From contig OX439127.1 of the NCBI GenBank assembly GCA_949318235.1, positions 27,671,613 to 27,735,612 of the forward strand: a stretch of DNA of 64,000 bases, written 5' to 3'. The notes below the pieces were generated by a model. It was given only the letters and a program-made list of their open reading frames with translations, was not told the origin of the DNA and did not search any database. Origin of the DNA: Ecdyonurus torrentis (Eukaryota > Arthropoda > Insecta > Ephemeroptera > Heptageniidae). Position numbers and translations under genes: made by a program. Positions 27,025 to 39,286 of the stretch are shown piece by piece (the stretch's first letter is position 1; each line of letters starts with the position of its first letter).

Positions 27025-28921
27025 CAATGCGACACTACTTCAGGTCAATAGAAACTCATAGTCTCATACTAATAGCCACGAAATTGACAATTAAAAAAAT
27101 CGTGCATAGAATATTAAACCCAATTAAAAACATATTTCCAATCAATAATTATTAATTTATTGATTTTTAATTTTAAATGTGCAATATTTAACGTACACTA
27201 AAAAAATATTTATGTACTAATTTTTAATTATGAAAAATACATTGCTGAAAGTGTTTTCCATGTTGAAAAGAAATCTTGAATGTTATATAAAAATTTCTAT
27301 CAGGTACCAGGCCAAATTAATTTGAACCGATCAGAGTGATCAGTGACCTGCTCGATAAAAAAAACATTTAAAAAAATATATTGATTTGATATAGGGTGTA
27401 TGCGGATGACGTCATATTTATTGCGCTTGGAGGCCATACTGGAGTAGTGCATAACATTGCTCAGCATAGGACAAACTTCATTTAAGCCCATTTTCTTTGA
27501 GAAATCGGTTATTTTTTTGTTATTTGTTATTTTCTCACACACTTGAGATACTAATGCAACATATTTACAGCATCAATGCTCTCAAAAATATTGCATAGTG
27601 GTTTTAAACTGGCGAAATGATTTTTTTCCTATGCCACCCATGCTATTAAGTTATCCAACATGGCGTCAACTTTAACATGAATGCATAGACCCTATAGACC
27701 ACTTCAACCCTAATTTTCAATCACATCAAACTTCAAAAAAAAAAAAAAAAAAGCTATATTTACTATTTACCAATGGAAATTAAAAAAAAAAACTCTTTTC
27801 AAAGAACAACGAGGTAAAATATAAAAATTGGCGCCAGGGGGGGGGGGGGGTAATATATTTTGTATTCTAAAAGATAACATTGCCCTGATTCAATTTAAAC
27901 TCAAATTTTTAATCTTTGAGTTAATAAAGTATTTGTAATTAAATTTTGAGAATCAATAAACGATGGCACGGGAGATAACTTATGTGCATTTAAGCATAGA
28001 AAAAAGTGTCCACCCGTGACGTCATTTTGCGACTTAAAAAAAAATATATAAGTTACTAAGCTAAAAAATTAAAAATTTGCATATTTCGATTCAGAACAAT
28101 GTCCTTTTTTAGAATGAATTATAATTACCCCATTAAAATTTTTAGTCTTTCTCATTTAAATGTGTTGCATAATATACAAAATGTTGATATTATGTAGAAA
28201 ATAGTAAAATCATTATGCAACAAATTAAAATGTAGGTATGGCACTGAATTTAACGTTGCTTATAGGTCAAAACCACTTTTTTTTTCAATGAGATCGTCTA
28301 GGTGTGTCAAACTCATTTTGTATGCCGGGCCAAATCGGACCTTAGAAATCATTTGCGGGCCGCATACTTTCAGTGAGGGGCGGACAGGGCAGGACAGGGC
28401 CCCGCCGGAGGCCAAAAAAATTTAAAAAGGGGGCGTTGCTATTGATTTTTATGCAAATATAATACGTTTAATTGAAAATATTAACATTGTTAATTTTAAA
28501 ATCATGAAAAAGTGGGACTAAATCTGTAATAATACAATTTTTTTAATTATTATTTTTTATTTAATGTCATTTTTTTTAATCGGAGGTTCCGCGGGCCGCA
28601 CAAAATGACCTTAAGTGGCTTTTAGTACCAGTCCCTATTGAAACGAAAAGTGTCTCATTGTTACACTGGTAAATATATATACTACTGTTTTTGTTAATAT
28701 AGTTATGTTATGAGTATAATATGAGTCTCACCGAAAAATTATCTAGCTATAGAAAAAAAAAGTATATATACTTACAATAAAAATTTGTGCACGGTCAAAA
28801 ATATAGCTCTTTTTCAGCACAATTTTTCAATACAACATAAATAACATAATCTATATCAGGTTAAATTGCTTGATAATAATAACGTGTGCTACAAGGCACA
28901 ATTTGTTTTTACTTTTTTTTT
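27025..28921. other. Loop of the foldback element, no recognised gene
   Basis: AT-rich, with a G run at 27838-27850. At 28301-28435 there is a hAT-like start (GTGTGTCAAACTCATTTTG) followed by a GC-rich block (CCCCGCCGGAGGCC). The segment 28804-28905 is a diverged copy of 29712-29795 in the right arm (shared CACAATTTTTCAATRCAACAT and GCTTGATAATAATAACGTG). Weak inverted similarity between 27018-27058 and 28632-28672 suggests that the original arms were longer. Confidence 0.6.
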
Positions 28922-28944
28922 TTACCTTGGCTGTAATTTTAAGT

Positions 28945-29242
28945 CGCGGAACACTTTGAACAAAAAACCTGTCTAATATTCTAAAATTGCATCAACGTTG
29001 ATTTGGTCGGAGTCATTGATTTCTGATTTATTTTTCATTCACGAAATAGCAGATATGCGGTTTTATGACGTCACAGCTCACTGGTCTACGCGTGCGAGAA
29101 CAAGCGAGCTGTGACGCCATAAAACCGCATCTGCCATTTCGTGAATGGAATATAAATTGGAAATCAATGACTCCGGCTAAATCAACGTTGATATTTAGGT
29201 ATGTTAGGATATTAGACTACTTTTTTTTCAATGTGTTCTACG
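28945..29242. repeat. Nested foldback element in the right arm
   Basis: The mirror image of 26704-27001, with the same internal divergence between its halves. Confidence 0.85.
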
Positions 29243-29496
29243 CCAGTAATTTTATTATTTAGTAACATGTAAAATATAATTATATTTTGTTAATAGTGGT
29301 GATACCTTTAAGTTAATACATTCGTTACATCTTCCTTAAATTTTTTTGAAAACGTATGAATCGCCTATACACTTTGTTACAATGTGCAATTTATTCTTAA
29401 TCTTTTCCATTTTATATTATCATCAATAATATAGATTTTTGTTTCTAATTGAAACCGTATATTAAGGCTTAGGTGTAAGAGTGGAAAAAACATTAT

Positions 29497-29548
<52 letters not shown>

Positions 29549-30366
29549 AAGTATTATTGAATAAAGATGAATATTTATATATTTACAACATTGTTAATGT
29601 CAACGAAGGCATATCTGGCTCTAGAAATCAGCATAGCATACATTTACATTATGAGTATGGTATGACTATACTATTTTGCTATGTACGAAGAAAAATAAAT
29701 AAATATTGTGATAGCTCTTTTTCTGCACAATTTTTCAATGCAACATACCAGGTTATATTGCTTGATAATAATAACGTGTGTTACAAGTTACAATTAATAT
29801 TATAGCATTTCTTTTTTCTTTTTTTTTGTGTGTGAATATTTTACTTATTAAATATTGTTTAAATATTTTAGCATCAGTTATACAATAAATAAAAATGACA
29901 TTTGCATTCAGCAAAATTTACCCAGTTTAATGTTACTGTACAAGGAAATTATATTTAAGCATGAAGCTCAAACAATTTTTTAAAGCTCATATTGATCATG
30001 TTTCATCGCTTAAAATTTAAATTAAAATAAAAACATGGAAAATAAATATTATAAAAAAAGCAATAATATTTATTTTATATATCTTATATTAAGCATGGAA
30101 ATGTTCGAAATTCAAACTTTTATTCAATTAGTGTCCCATTATGCCCCATGGACTAAATTACCCCACCTTCCCTTTACGTATATATATCGTTTCCTTTATT
30201 CACCTGGGTGCAAAAAGGAAAAGAGAAAGTGCACTCTAGTTATACGTATTTGCATTTAATTTTCAATTCAAATCTTTCGCGCTACTTGAAATGCGCAATT
30301 GTGATTGGCTCTAAAGTTAATTAGTGAATATCTTAATTAATATTCCAGCACAAACGTCAATCTTTA

Positions 30367-30837
30367 CGGCACAAACCAGCACAAACGTAGCACAAACGAT
30401 TCCCACCAAAAAAATTTCAGTTTTGTGAGTGGGGGGGCTGGCGTCAAGTTAGCCCCCCTAATTAATTGCTAATTATCTCAGGAACGAAACCAGCACAAAC
30501 GTCAAACTCTTCGGCACAAACCAGCACAAACGTAGCACAAACGATTGGCGTGAAAAAAATTTCAAATTTCGTTAGAGGGGGGGTTGGCGTCAAGTTAGCC
30601 CCCCTTCATTAAATTTTAATTAACTCTGTAATTAAAGTTGCACAAACGAAAATTTTTGCGGCACAAACCAGCACAAACGTAGCACAAACGATTGACGTGA
30701 AAAAAGTTTGACATTTTAATGGAGGGGGGGTTGGCGTCAAGTTAGCCCCCCAAATTAAGATTCTAATTAACTCCCGCTAATTAGTAGCACAAACGAAACT
30801 TTTTACGGCACAAACCAGCACAAACGTAGCACAAACG
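30367..30837. repeat. Four tandem ~147-base units in the right arm
   Basis: Reverse complement of 25109-25579. The first core starts at 30367 with CGGCACAAACCAGCACAAAC. The terminal motif recurs inverted between cores, as in the left arm. Confidence 0.92.
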
Positions 30838-30892
30838 ACACACCAAATTTCATTAAAAATCTCGGGGGTGGGGGGGCTAACTTGACGTTCAT

Positions 30893-30901
30893 TAAGTGAA
30901 T
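30893..30901 (+). repeat. Right target-site duplication of the foldback element
   Basis: TAAGTGAAT, identical to 25045-25053. Confidence 0.9.
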
Positions 30902-32590
30902 ATATGAGATTCTGCATAAAAATTATTCATAAGCATAAAATCATCTCTCTATCTTATTTTTTTTTTACCCCTATTCATCATACTTATAATATATATAGTA
31001 GCTGTGGGCTGTGATAGTAAGATTTTTTTTTTAAATGTATTCATCATCAACTATTTCACAATAATTCGATCATTAAGTATATTAATGAAGGGGCAAGGAA
31101 GTGACAATAATTAAACAATATATAAAAATGAAACATAAATAACTGGAAGAGAGAAAAATGTGAATGTGTAGGATATTTTTCTACTCGTTAAACCCGTAAA
31201 AAAATATCTTTCAGTTGTTTATTTGTAATGCATATATGATATATTTATAATAATATTAATTATATAAAAGGCTACACTACACTGGTTATATATACGTCAT
31301 GGTTCATGAAGGTAATTATAAGAAGCAACCTAGGTAGGGCGATGCAAAAGGTAAGTATATAATATTATTATTATATTCTACACACATGACACACATATTT
31401 ATATATATGGAAGAAGTTAAAAAAATATATAAAATATGGCTAAAAAGTTAAGGGCAATTAAGCTTAATTTATTGGACTAAAAAATAAACTTTTGTGACTA
31501 TAAAGGGATAGATATAGAAAAGCATAAACGACTGCAAAATGTACTTTAATTATATGTGGCATGTGACCTGGACGCCTTTGTAAATTAAAAAGTATGCATG
31601 TACGGTAGGAAACCGCATGAGAGAGAGGGAGAATATGAAAGACTTGAACACCTCTTTTTCTTATATTATTCCATGAAGCTAATTGGAGACAACGTGAGAC
31701 GGAGACTGATAGCCAAGAAGATAAGCAAAGGGAGGTATAGGGTACCTGTAGTTAAGATGTGGAGACAGCTGCACACCACCGCACGAAAAGCTCGACAAGC
31801 GAAGCAACGGTTTGCAAACTGATGATGATCCTCCACCCTCACTCCTCTATATCCTACATTCGCGTTTTTTTTTTTTTTTTTTTTTTTTTTTTCTTCTTCT
31901 TCTTCTTTTTTCTTCTGTTTCTTTCACCGCAGTGGTGAATGTGCGTGATCAGAATGGTGTATTATCGTTCAAGTCTCTATGTGTGAGGAACAGCGAGAGA
32001 ATAACAAGCAAGCACTTTGTTCACCATTCATTCTAACAAAATAATATAAAACATAATTTTTGTACTTTAGCAGAATTCTAACTCCCCCCCCCCTCCCAAT
32101 TTTAATGTCTTGAATAAGGGCTAAGTAAAATTATTTTTAAACTTTTTTTTTTTTTTTTTTTTTGCAACCTATGTAACACCGCACAATTTTTTTTAACTTT
32201 TTTTAACTTTTTTTTTTTTGCAATTGCAACACAAGGGTATGTGTTCGTATACAGTAACCAGTACTTATATTTCGAGACAAATACAACCTCTCGATAGAGC
32301 GCTGCTTGGGGATGATGAATTCTGTGTTTTGTGAGCGTTGTGCGAATATTCCTGTCAAAATATTGCTAAATAAGCTGCAGTGGAAAACCACTTGATGTCT
32401 CCGAACGTGTATCGAACTTAGTATGGATCGGCAGATCTTCACCATTTAGGAAACCACCTTCTTCTTATAACTTGCTTCCTCACTTGTGTATCACAAATCC
32501 CAAGAAGATGTTAAAGATACATACAGTACTGTACGCATACTACGCATAGTGTAATTTTAGCTATCTTTAACTAATATTTCCTGAATATTG

Positions 32591-32621
<31 letters not shown>

Positions 32622-32866
32622 GTAAAATCTTAATTTGTGTATTATACATACAGTATAGTTATATAAAAATTATAGATTTAAGAATTAAAGATTTAATTCA
32701 GAGCTGTAAATTTAAGCCGGTTCAATCGCTCGCCCGTGGGCTCAAGTTTTCGGTTATTCTCTTTTATTATTTTTTTTTTTAACGTTCAATACGTTTTTTT
32801 TTAACCAATTCAAAAACAAGGCAGCTGTAGATGAGACAGTAAATAGATCCATGAAAGAATATGAAG

Positions 32867-32907
<41 letters not shown>

Positions 32908-33333
32908 ATGAAGGAAGAATAGAAAACAAAAATTCGCACTTTTATAATAAGGTAATTCTTATCTTGTAATTTCTCTATAACATAATTATGCTATATAACG
33001 TTAATTTTTATAGTTTTAATAATAATTCTTTAATTTAATTTACAGCATATGCGTCTCAAAGATACTAACATTTTTTAATTCAGAAATATGGGTTGTTTTT
33101 TTGTTTCGCTTTTTCCCTTTAGGCTCGAGAGCTTGTTTCTAAGCTTCGGCTCAAACCTGGAGCTTTACGCACTAAATAAGCCCGGTTATCAAGTCAAACT
33201 TATCTAAAAAAATGTTGATCTCATTTTATTAAGGTCCATGACTTTACAGTGTTCAACATTATGTCATCTTTACAAAACGTCGAACATATACGTATTTATT
33301 AGCTATTAGCATACGTATAATAATAATAATAAT

Positions 33334-33409
<76 letters not shown>

Positions 33410-33411
33410 TG
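30902..33411. other. Intergenic, no supported gene
   Basis: Contains poly-T tracts at about 31866-31892, 32144-32163 and 32595-32621, a poly-A near 32867-32905, a C run at 32083-32092 and a long AT run (about 33340-33408). Apart from the doubtful frame at 31598-31822, nothing coding was recognised. Confidence 0.6.
31598..31822 (+). CDS. Unrecognised basic open reading frame, possibly not a gene
   Basis: A 74-codon frame (MYGRKPHEREGEYERLEHLF onward) rich in Lys and Arg, with more G and C than its flanks. It has residues spaced like an amphipathic helix but matches no family I know. No splice-linked partner was found. It ends 44 bases before a 27-base poly-T. It could be an orphan exon, a degraded mobile-element protein, or chance. 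Confidence 0.15.
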   Translation: MYGRKPHEREGEYERLEHLFFLYYSMKLIGDNVRRRLIAKKISKGRYRVPVVKMWRQLHTTARKARQAKQRFAN

Positions 33412-33716
33412 TACAGGGTGTTTATAAAAAATGGCCCGTTTTTAAACGCAAATTACAATATGAGTATTAATGCAAACTGAAACTTTTTATACATCAGATT
33501 AAAGCTTATATTATGTCAATTTAAAAAAATTACAATTTAGACTTTGTACGTCAATTACTCTTTTGTTGAGACGAGAAAGAATGAAAAATGAGAGAAGTGA
33601 AAAAATCGGCTATTTTTTCAGGCGCGAAGAGCTGCAGTCACCTGTAATAAATCACCTCTGTTAAAAATCTTGCTTTACTTTAAGTTAAAAAACAAAAACA
33701 AAAAACATTACCTTAA

Positions 33717-34070
33717 GGCTTCTCCACGTGAGCACCATTTGTAGCTCGGCACTGGTCCAGACGCACTTCCAGATCTCGCCATGCGTTCTCCAGCATGAGA
33801 GGTGTCACGGAGCGGATAGCTGCAGTGATGCGCTGCTTGAGAACTCTGATAGTTGGCACTGGAGTTTTGAACATGATATCGTTCACGTATTCCCACAGGA
33901 AGAAGTCGGGTGGTATGAGATCAGGAGACCATGGAGCCCAAGCTGTCGGTCCATCATGACCCAGCTACCTGCCTGGGAAGACTTGGTTGAGATACTGTCT
34001 AACATCTCTTGTCCAGTGCGGTGGAGCACCATCTTGCTGGAACGTGATATCAAATTCCCATTCTTCCAAT
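33717..34070 (-). pseudogene. DDE transposase C-terminal fragment, minus copy
   Basis: On the minus strand the frames read EFDITFQQDGAPPHWTRDVR, a short frame-disrupted stretch, then WAPWSPDLIPPDFFLWEYV and NDIMFKTPVPTIRVLKQRIT, ending ATNGAHVEKP. QDGAPPHW is the motif around the second catalytic Asp and WSPDL-PPDFFLW is the block with the third acidic residue, both standard in this transposase group. The N-terminal DNA-binding region and first Asp block are absent. At least one frame break is visible between the two blocks. Confidence 0.8.
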
Positions 34071-34079
34071 TCATTCCCA

Positions 34080-34318
34080 TGGACTCCACGGTCTTCTGAT
34101 CTCACACCACCTGACTTCTTCCTGTGGAAATACGTGAAACGATATCGTGTTCAAAACTCCAGTGCCAACTATCAGAGTTCTCAAGCAGCGCATCACTGCA
34201 TCTATCTGCTCCGTGACACCTGTCATGCTGGAGAACGTATGGCGAGATCTAGAAGTGCGTCTGTCTGGACCCATAGTGCCGAGCTACAAATGGTGCTCAC
34301 GTGGAGAAGCCATTCTTT
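34080..34318 (+). pseudogene. DDE transposase C-terminal fragment, plus copy
   Basis: Starts WTPRSSDLTPPDFFLWKYVK, then shifts by one base into DIVFKTPVPTIRVLKQRIT and continues to SYKWCSRGEA. It is the inverted partner of the minus copy and lacks the QDGAPPHW block. The shift lies at about 34136-34142. Confidence 0.8.
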
Positions 34319-34592
34319 AACTTGAAGTAAAGCAAGATTTTTAACAAAGGTGATTTATTGCAGGTGACTGCAGCTCTTTGCGCCTGAAAAAACGGCCAAT
34401 TTTTTCACTTCTCTCATTTTTCATTCTTTCTCGTATCAACAAAAGAGTAATTGACGTACAAGTTTAAATTGTTATTTTTTAAATTGCCATAATATAAGCT
34501 TTAATATGATGTATAAAAAGTTTCATTTTGCGTTAATACTCATATTGTAATTTGCGTTTAAAAATGGGCCATTTTTTTATAAATACCCTGTA

Positions 34593-35428
34593 AATATGGG
34601 TCTTTTGTGGCAAGAAAATCATTGAAATATATATTGCAGAATACCTTTTTAATAAATATAAATAATATTCTAACCCCCTCTATAATTATAAAAATATTAC
34701 GTGAGTAAAATATATTATAATGATACAGAAGGTGGGGTGTAATAACTATTTAATTAATAATAATTATATTATTTAATTACAGGTCCAATTGATTTTTGTG
34801 TAAAAATAAATTTGAGCTTTAACAATAATAAAAAAATAAATAAATATTTCAAATTAACTTACTTACTTTTAGTCAGGATATTGTGTTCCCTCTTGTTGAT
34901 GATTTTCATTTCTTACCTCTTGTTTGTAGATGCTGATCAAACTGGAAAGTGCATGAAATATTGTTGCAGGAGTGCAGCCAGGATTTGATTACAAGGAGAG
35001 GGGGGGGGGGGGGGGGGCAGCATAAAGTTAGAGGAACACACACCTTTGATGCAGGTGGGAATATTCCTCTGCCGGGGATGTTGGGTTGCGACCCCCGCAA
35101 ATTTTTAATAATTTTTTATTCTCTTTTTCTTTAAAAATATACGTTATTTAATGCATTTAAAAAGCATTTTTTGATTAAAGTTCAATTACATATTATTTAA
35201 TTTTTAAGTACACGTTGATATTATAGCTAGTTTTAAATTGCAGCAATTGATATGAAAAAAGGGAAAGTGAATGAATTTTCATTGACATTATTTAATGTAC
35301 TGTACATTTTGAATGTAATGTTTATGCATAAAGAATTTCAAAGTTTCTTTTAATTTACACACAATCGTTTATAAAATTTCCTCCGTACACGATTTTCTTT
35401 TTAATTTGCTTGATTTAAAGTTAGTAGT

Positions 35429-35463
<35 letters not shown>

Positions 35464-36765
35464 GAAAAATACACTGATTTTACTCTTTTTGTATATTTTA
35501 TATTTTTTTGTCTGCGTTGATTTATTGCGATGAAAATCACGAAAATTGCAAATACAGAAAAATAAAAATATATAATAATACAAAATAATATAATATATTT
35601 GTAATTTAAAGTAAGCGCGTGCATTTTTTTTTTTTTGAAAATTATTATTATTATTATTTTTTTGTGTGTGAAAATTTTCAAAAAGTTATAATATACCCTC
35701 TAAAATCACGAATACGCGACCCTATTGTCACTCACTGTTCGTTCTCAAAATATGCACACAAATATTGAGCCAGCTTCGATATTTTTTCTTTGTTTAGAAT
35801 ACCTGATCAAGACGTCTCTACCTGTTTGGACGTGTATATGTATGGTTGATCATAGTTATTTCTTCGTTCAGAAGAATAAACTGAACTTAAAAAAAAAAAA
35901 AAAAAATTCCATGCTCAACAGTGATTTATATTTATCGGCTCAAAAAACAAGATCAAACAATCAATGTCTAAATTTTATCATTATATTATTATTATTATTT
36001 TGAGCAGCTATAATCATTTGTTTTGTTTCACTATAAACATTGCAGAACAAATAATATATTTCATCACATATATAGCACAGCTCAAACGACGCCGCTCAGC
36101 GCCGCACAGGCTTAGATAGCTCAAAAAGGCTAGCTCAAATATCTTTTAGCAATCAATTAATTATAATTATAGCATAAAAATGAAATGTTATAATACGTGG
36201 TCTCTTATAAATAGTGGTCTCTGACTATTCTGAGAGTTAATCGATATTATCGGTATCGCAGAGTATATATATATATATATATATATAATGATTGTTTCTA
36301 TTATTTGTTGATTACATATCTTAATACACTTAACTCTTTTTGTTAACAGCAAATTTTATAAAATTATTTTTTATATAATAAATCCTATTATGTATATCAT
36401 TATCGATGATTAAAGGTGTAAAAACAATTATTTATTGTATATTTATGTATGTTAAAAAATATATATTATATTAATTTTGTGGTCAAAGTTTTGTAAAATG
36501 GAGCTGTCATTTATTAAAGTTATTATTATTAAATGATGCGATTTGAGAGAGAGAGAGAGAGGAAAATTTTGGGAAAATCCAATCGTACAAAGTTTAACTT
36601 CTTATTTTTACCGCTGATGTGACGTCAGTAACGTTACGGTTGCACGTTCGTCATTTGTCACTTTTGTTTTGCTGAAACATCTGATTTTTCCATTACAAAC
36701 TTTCGGGAAACTTTAGTAACTTAAACAAATAATTGCAAATAATTTTCGTATTGCACATAATTAAT
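34593..36765. other. Intergenic region upstream of SPAG7
   Basis: A G run at about 34998-35016 sits in a GC-richer patch (34965-35100) beginning GTGCAGCCAGGATTT, which resembles a decayed hAT end. Poly-A at 35431-35460, a short AT run at 36266-36290 and a GA run at 36547-36562. No coding region was recognised before the SPAG7 start. Confidence 0.6.
36620..36627. promoter_or_regulatory. CRE-like palindrome TGACGTCA upstream of SPAG7
   Basis: A full 8-base CREB/ATF consensus, 139 bases before the SPAG7 start codon, in a short CpG-containing patch (GTAACGTTACGG follows). The position fits a core-promoter element; function is inferred from motif and location only. Confidence 0.5.
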
Positions 36766-38461
36766 ATGGATTTACTAGGGTCAATCTTAAATGCGATGGA
36801 TAAACAAGGACCTCCTAAAGTTAATCAGAAGGAAAAATTGTTAAGACAGCGTGAGTATGTATATTGAACGACATTAAATTTTCAGAATGATGGGTCACAC
36901 CATCAACGAGGGATGCATATCTTATAGCAAAGTTAAAGAATGCATATGTGCGCAATAGTGCGACCGATGTCTCTTTTTCTCTATCTTTCTCTTTATTTAT
37001 TTTGATTTTGATTCAGTTTAAACATGACAAATGAGACTCCACAAATGTATTTCACATACTAAATATACAAACAGACCCTTTGCAAGTAAATCCTACATAT
37101 ATGTAATAATGCTATATAAAAACATTTATGTATATACATAAAAATGCATAAGTGTATGTATATTTTTATGTATGTAATTAGTATAATTACATATACACTC
37201 AAAAATATATTTCGACTTTTTGTAAATGAAATGTATAGGCCTACATACATACATAGTGCACGCAATGTAAATTGGCTACAGAGTACAGTAACATACATAC
37301 ATAATATGATACGTATACATACATAAGTATGGCTATAGCCATATAAATATAAGTATGTATGTGCAGATCTGGCCAAAAGTTTAAGTACGATTTGTATAGG
37401 CAACCCGCAACCACCCTATATTATGTTACCTTTATGAGTAAAGTAAACACAGCGGCTGCCACTGTCCCGTTCTTAAACTTTTGGCCAAAGCTGTACGTAA
37501 CATACATATAAGTATTAATAAAAAAAAAAAATTAATGAAGCAATACCTTTAATGAGCAATTTATTTGATGTTGTATTGTGCAATATCCATAAAAAGAAAA
37601 AAAGAAAGATGCAATCAAATTGATTGCAAAATTGCCACTTATTTGAAAAGACCATGTCATATCTTTATGATGGATCCTGTATTAAATTTGACAACTTTTT
37701 ATTTACAGAAATGAAACTGCAACAAGAGAAACAGCTCAAGCTAGAAAAACAACAGCTGGCAGACTTTCGACAAAAGGTAAATAATTATCAACACAGATAT
37801 GACCACTTAAAGTTCAGCAAGCCATTTGTGCTGTTCGTAAACCCTGTTCTCTGCACCAAAAATGACGATCGCCTATGGTTATTCAAATGGAATGCGCATT
37901 TTTTGGTGCAAGATTTTTTAGGTTTACGAACAGCATTAGTATGCCCCAAATCAGTCAATCAGAAGTTTTACAAAGTTGATTTTTGAAACGCAAAAATTTC
38001 CTGTCACATGGGATCAAATCAACAAATAACTAAATACTCGTATTTTTTCAACAATATTAAAAAAAAAAAAAAAAAAAAAAAATGGAAGGATGAGGTTTAG
38101 GCCTGACAAATGTCCGGCCCACTCTTACACCTAATCAGAAATCACAAGGCTCATACAAATAATCCAGACTTAAGACCCTGCCTTTCGCCACTTTGTGCAA
38201 AGGTAAAGTGAGACGGCGAGCTGCTCACAGGTAGGGTCTTTTGTCCACGCACCTTCTGTGTTCTGTCCATATATGCATACAAACTATACTCTTGTACATA
38301 TTTATTTGTGTTCTGATAACTTTTGTGCTTGCCATACAAAAAAAAAAAAAAAAAAAAAAAAAAAACTTGACAGACACCAATAGAATTACAAATAACTTTC
38401 AAATTAATTTGTGTTCACGCAGTGCGATATTTACAATATGCAAGAAATTGTATGCAATCTC

Positions 38462-38504
<43 letters not shown>

Positions 38505-38637
38505 AATCAAATTTTTTACTTATTTTGTGTAAATAATGCTCCTTGAGGAATACACCATAAAAATGTAAGATGATTTCCTATATTGTAGTTGTTCCGCTAT
38601 ATTGGGCAATGTCCATTTGATCTTGCCTTGCCTTGCC

Positions 38638-38669
<32 letters not shown>

Positions 38670-39251
38670 GTAGCTACAAATGACCTGAAATGGAAACATC
38701 CAGAATCTGGGGTCGCTCGGACAATTTTTATCTCAAGATAAAAGGGACATCGGCCAATTTAGTGGAACAACAATGATATGTAGTGTAGGTTGTAGCCATA
38801 AGTCTAAAAGATGTACATACGTATGATACATATATTATGTATGTAGATATATATGTTGATTTCACAATTTTTACCTATAAAAAAAAACTACTTATGACTG
38901 GAACACAAGTCTCCTCTCCCCCTGTGTTAGATACATTTTAATCTGAGTGTATTAAGCATATTATTATTAAGCATTATTATAATATATTAATTATTATAAT
39001 TTAGTTCAAATCTCACTGTGTGTACCATCAATGTATTGGGCAAGTAAAATTGCCTGTTTTTGGTTAACAATAAACTTAAGTAAATAATTTTTTTTCCAGG
39101 TTGAAGATGCTGTTACAAAATTTAGCCAAGATTCATTTGCAGTTCGCCACGTATTCCCAGCAATGGAGAAAATTCATAGGAGCATTGTGTATGTAGAATA
39201 TTTGTAAAACTAAAAATATTATTGTTTTTAAATACTAATATGAATAGTAAA

Positions 39252-39286
<35 letters not shown>

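Larger units (their letters stand above)
25054..30892. mobile_element. Foldback / Mutator-like transposon with 1.97-kb inverted arms
   Basis: The left arm 25054-27024 and right arm 28922-30892 are reverse complements. Paired positions sum to 55946, and only a few differences were seen: a one-base difference in an A run (8 versus 9), poly-A of 48 versus 47, and two mismatches near the inner edge. The ends read ATGAACGTCAAG and CTTGACGTTCAT and are flanked by the exact 9-base duplication TAAGTGAAT. From outside in, each arm has four ~147-base tandem units, AT-rich sequence, a long poly-A/T, and a nested 300-base foldback. The 1.9-kb loop (27025-28921) has no long open frame. Long inverted arms with outer tandem repeats and a 9-base duplication match Drosophila FB elements, which are mobilised by a MULE-type transposase. 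No transposase is present, so this copy is non-autonomous. Confidence 0.88.
33414..34590. mobile_element. Palindromic Tc1/mariner-superfamily transposon remnant
   Basis: It is bounded by TA (33412-33413 and 34591-34592). The ends are CAGGGTGTTTATAAAAAATG and its inverse, ending ATAAATACCCTG. The symmetry extends about 515 bases inward on each side (33414-33930 against 34080-34590), far past an ordinary terminal repeat, so both halves carry the transposase 3' end in opposite orientations. Only the central ~150 bases are single-copy. TA duplication and transposase motifs place it in the IS630/Tc1/mariner group; the exact clade is not determined. Confidence 0.82.

Noticed and set aside
25687..30259. 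Three pairs of identical short frames (for example 25687-25911 and 30035-30259) on opposite strands
   Set aside because: Identity is the automatic result of the inverted arms; the peptides are AT-driven and match nothing known.
37059..37403. 114-codon minus-strand frame in SPAG7 intron 1
   Set aside because: It crosses ACATAC repeats and a MITE; the apparent membrane-like sequence comes from repeat composition.
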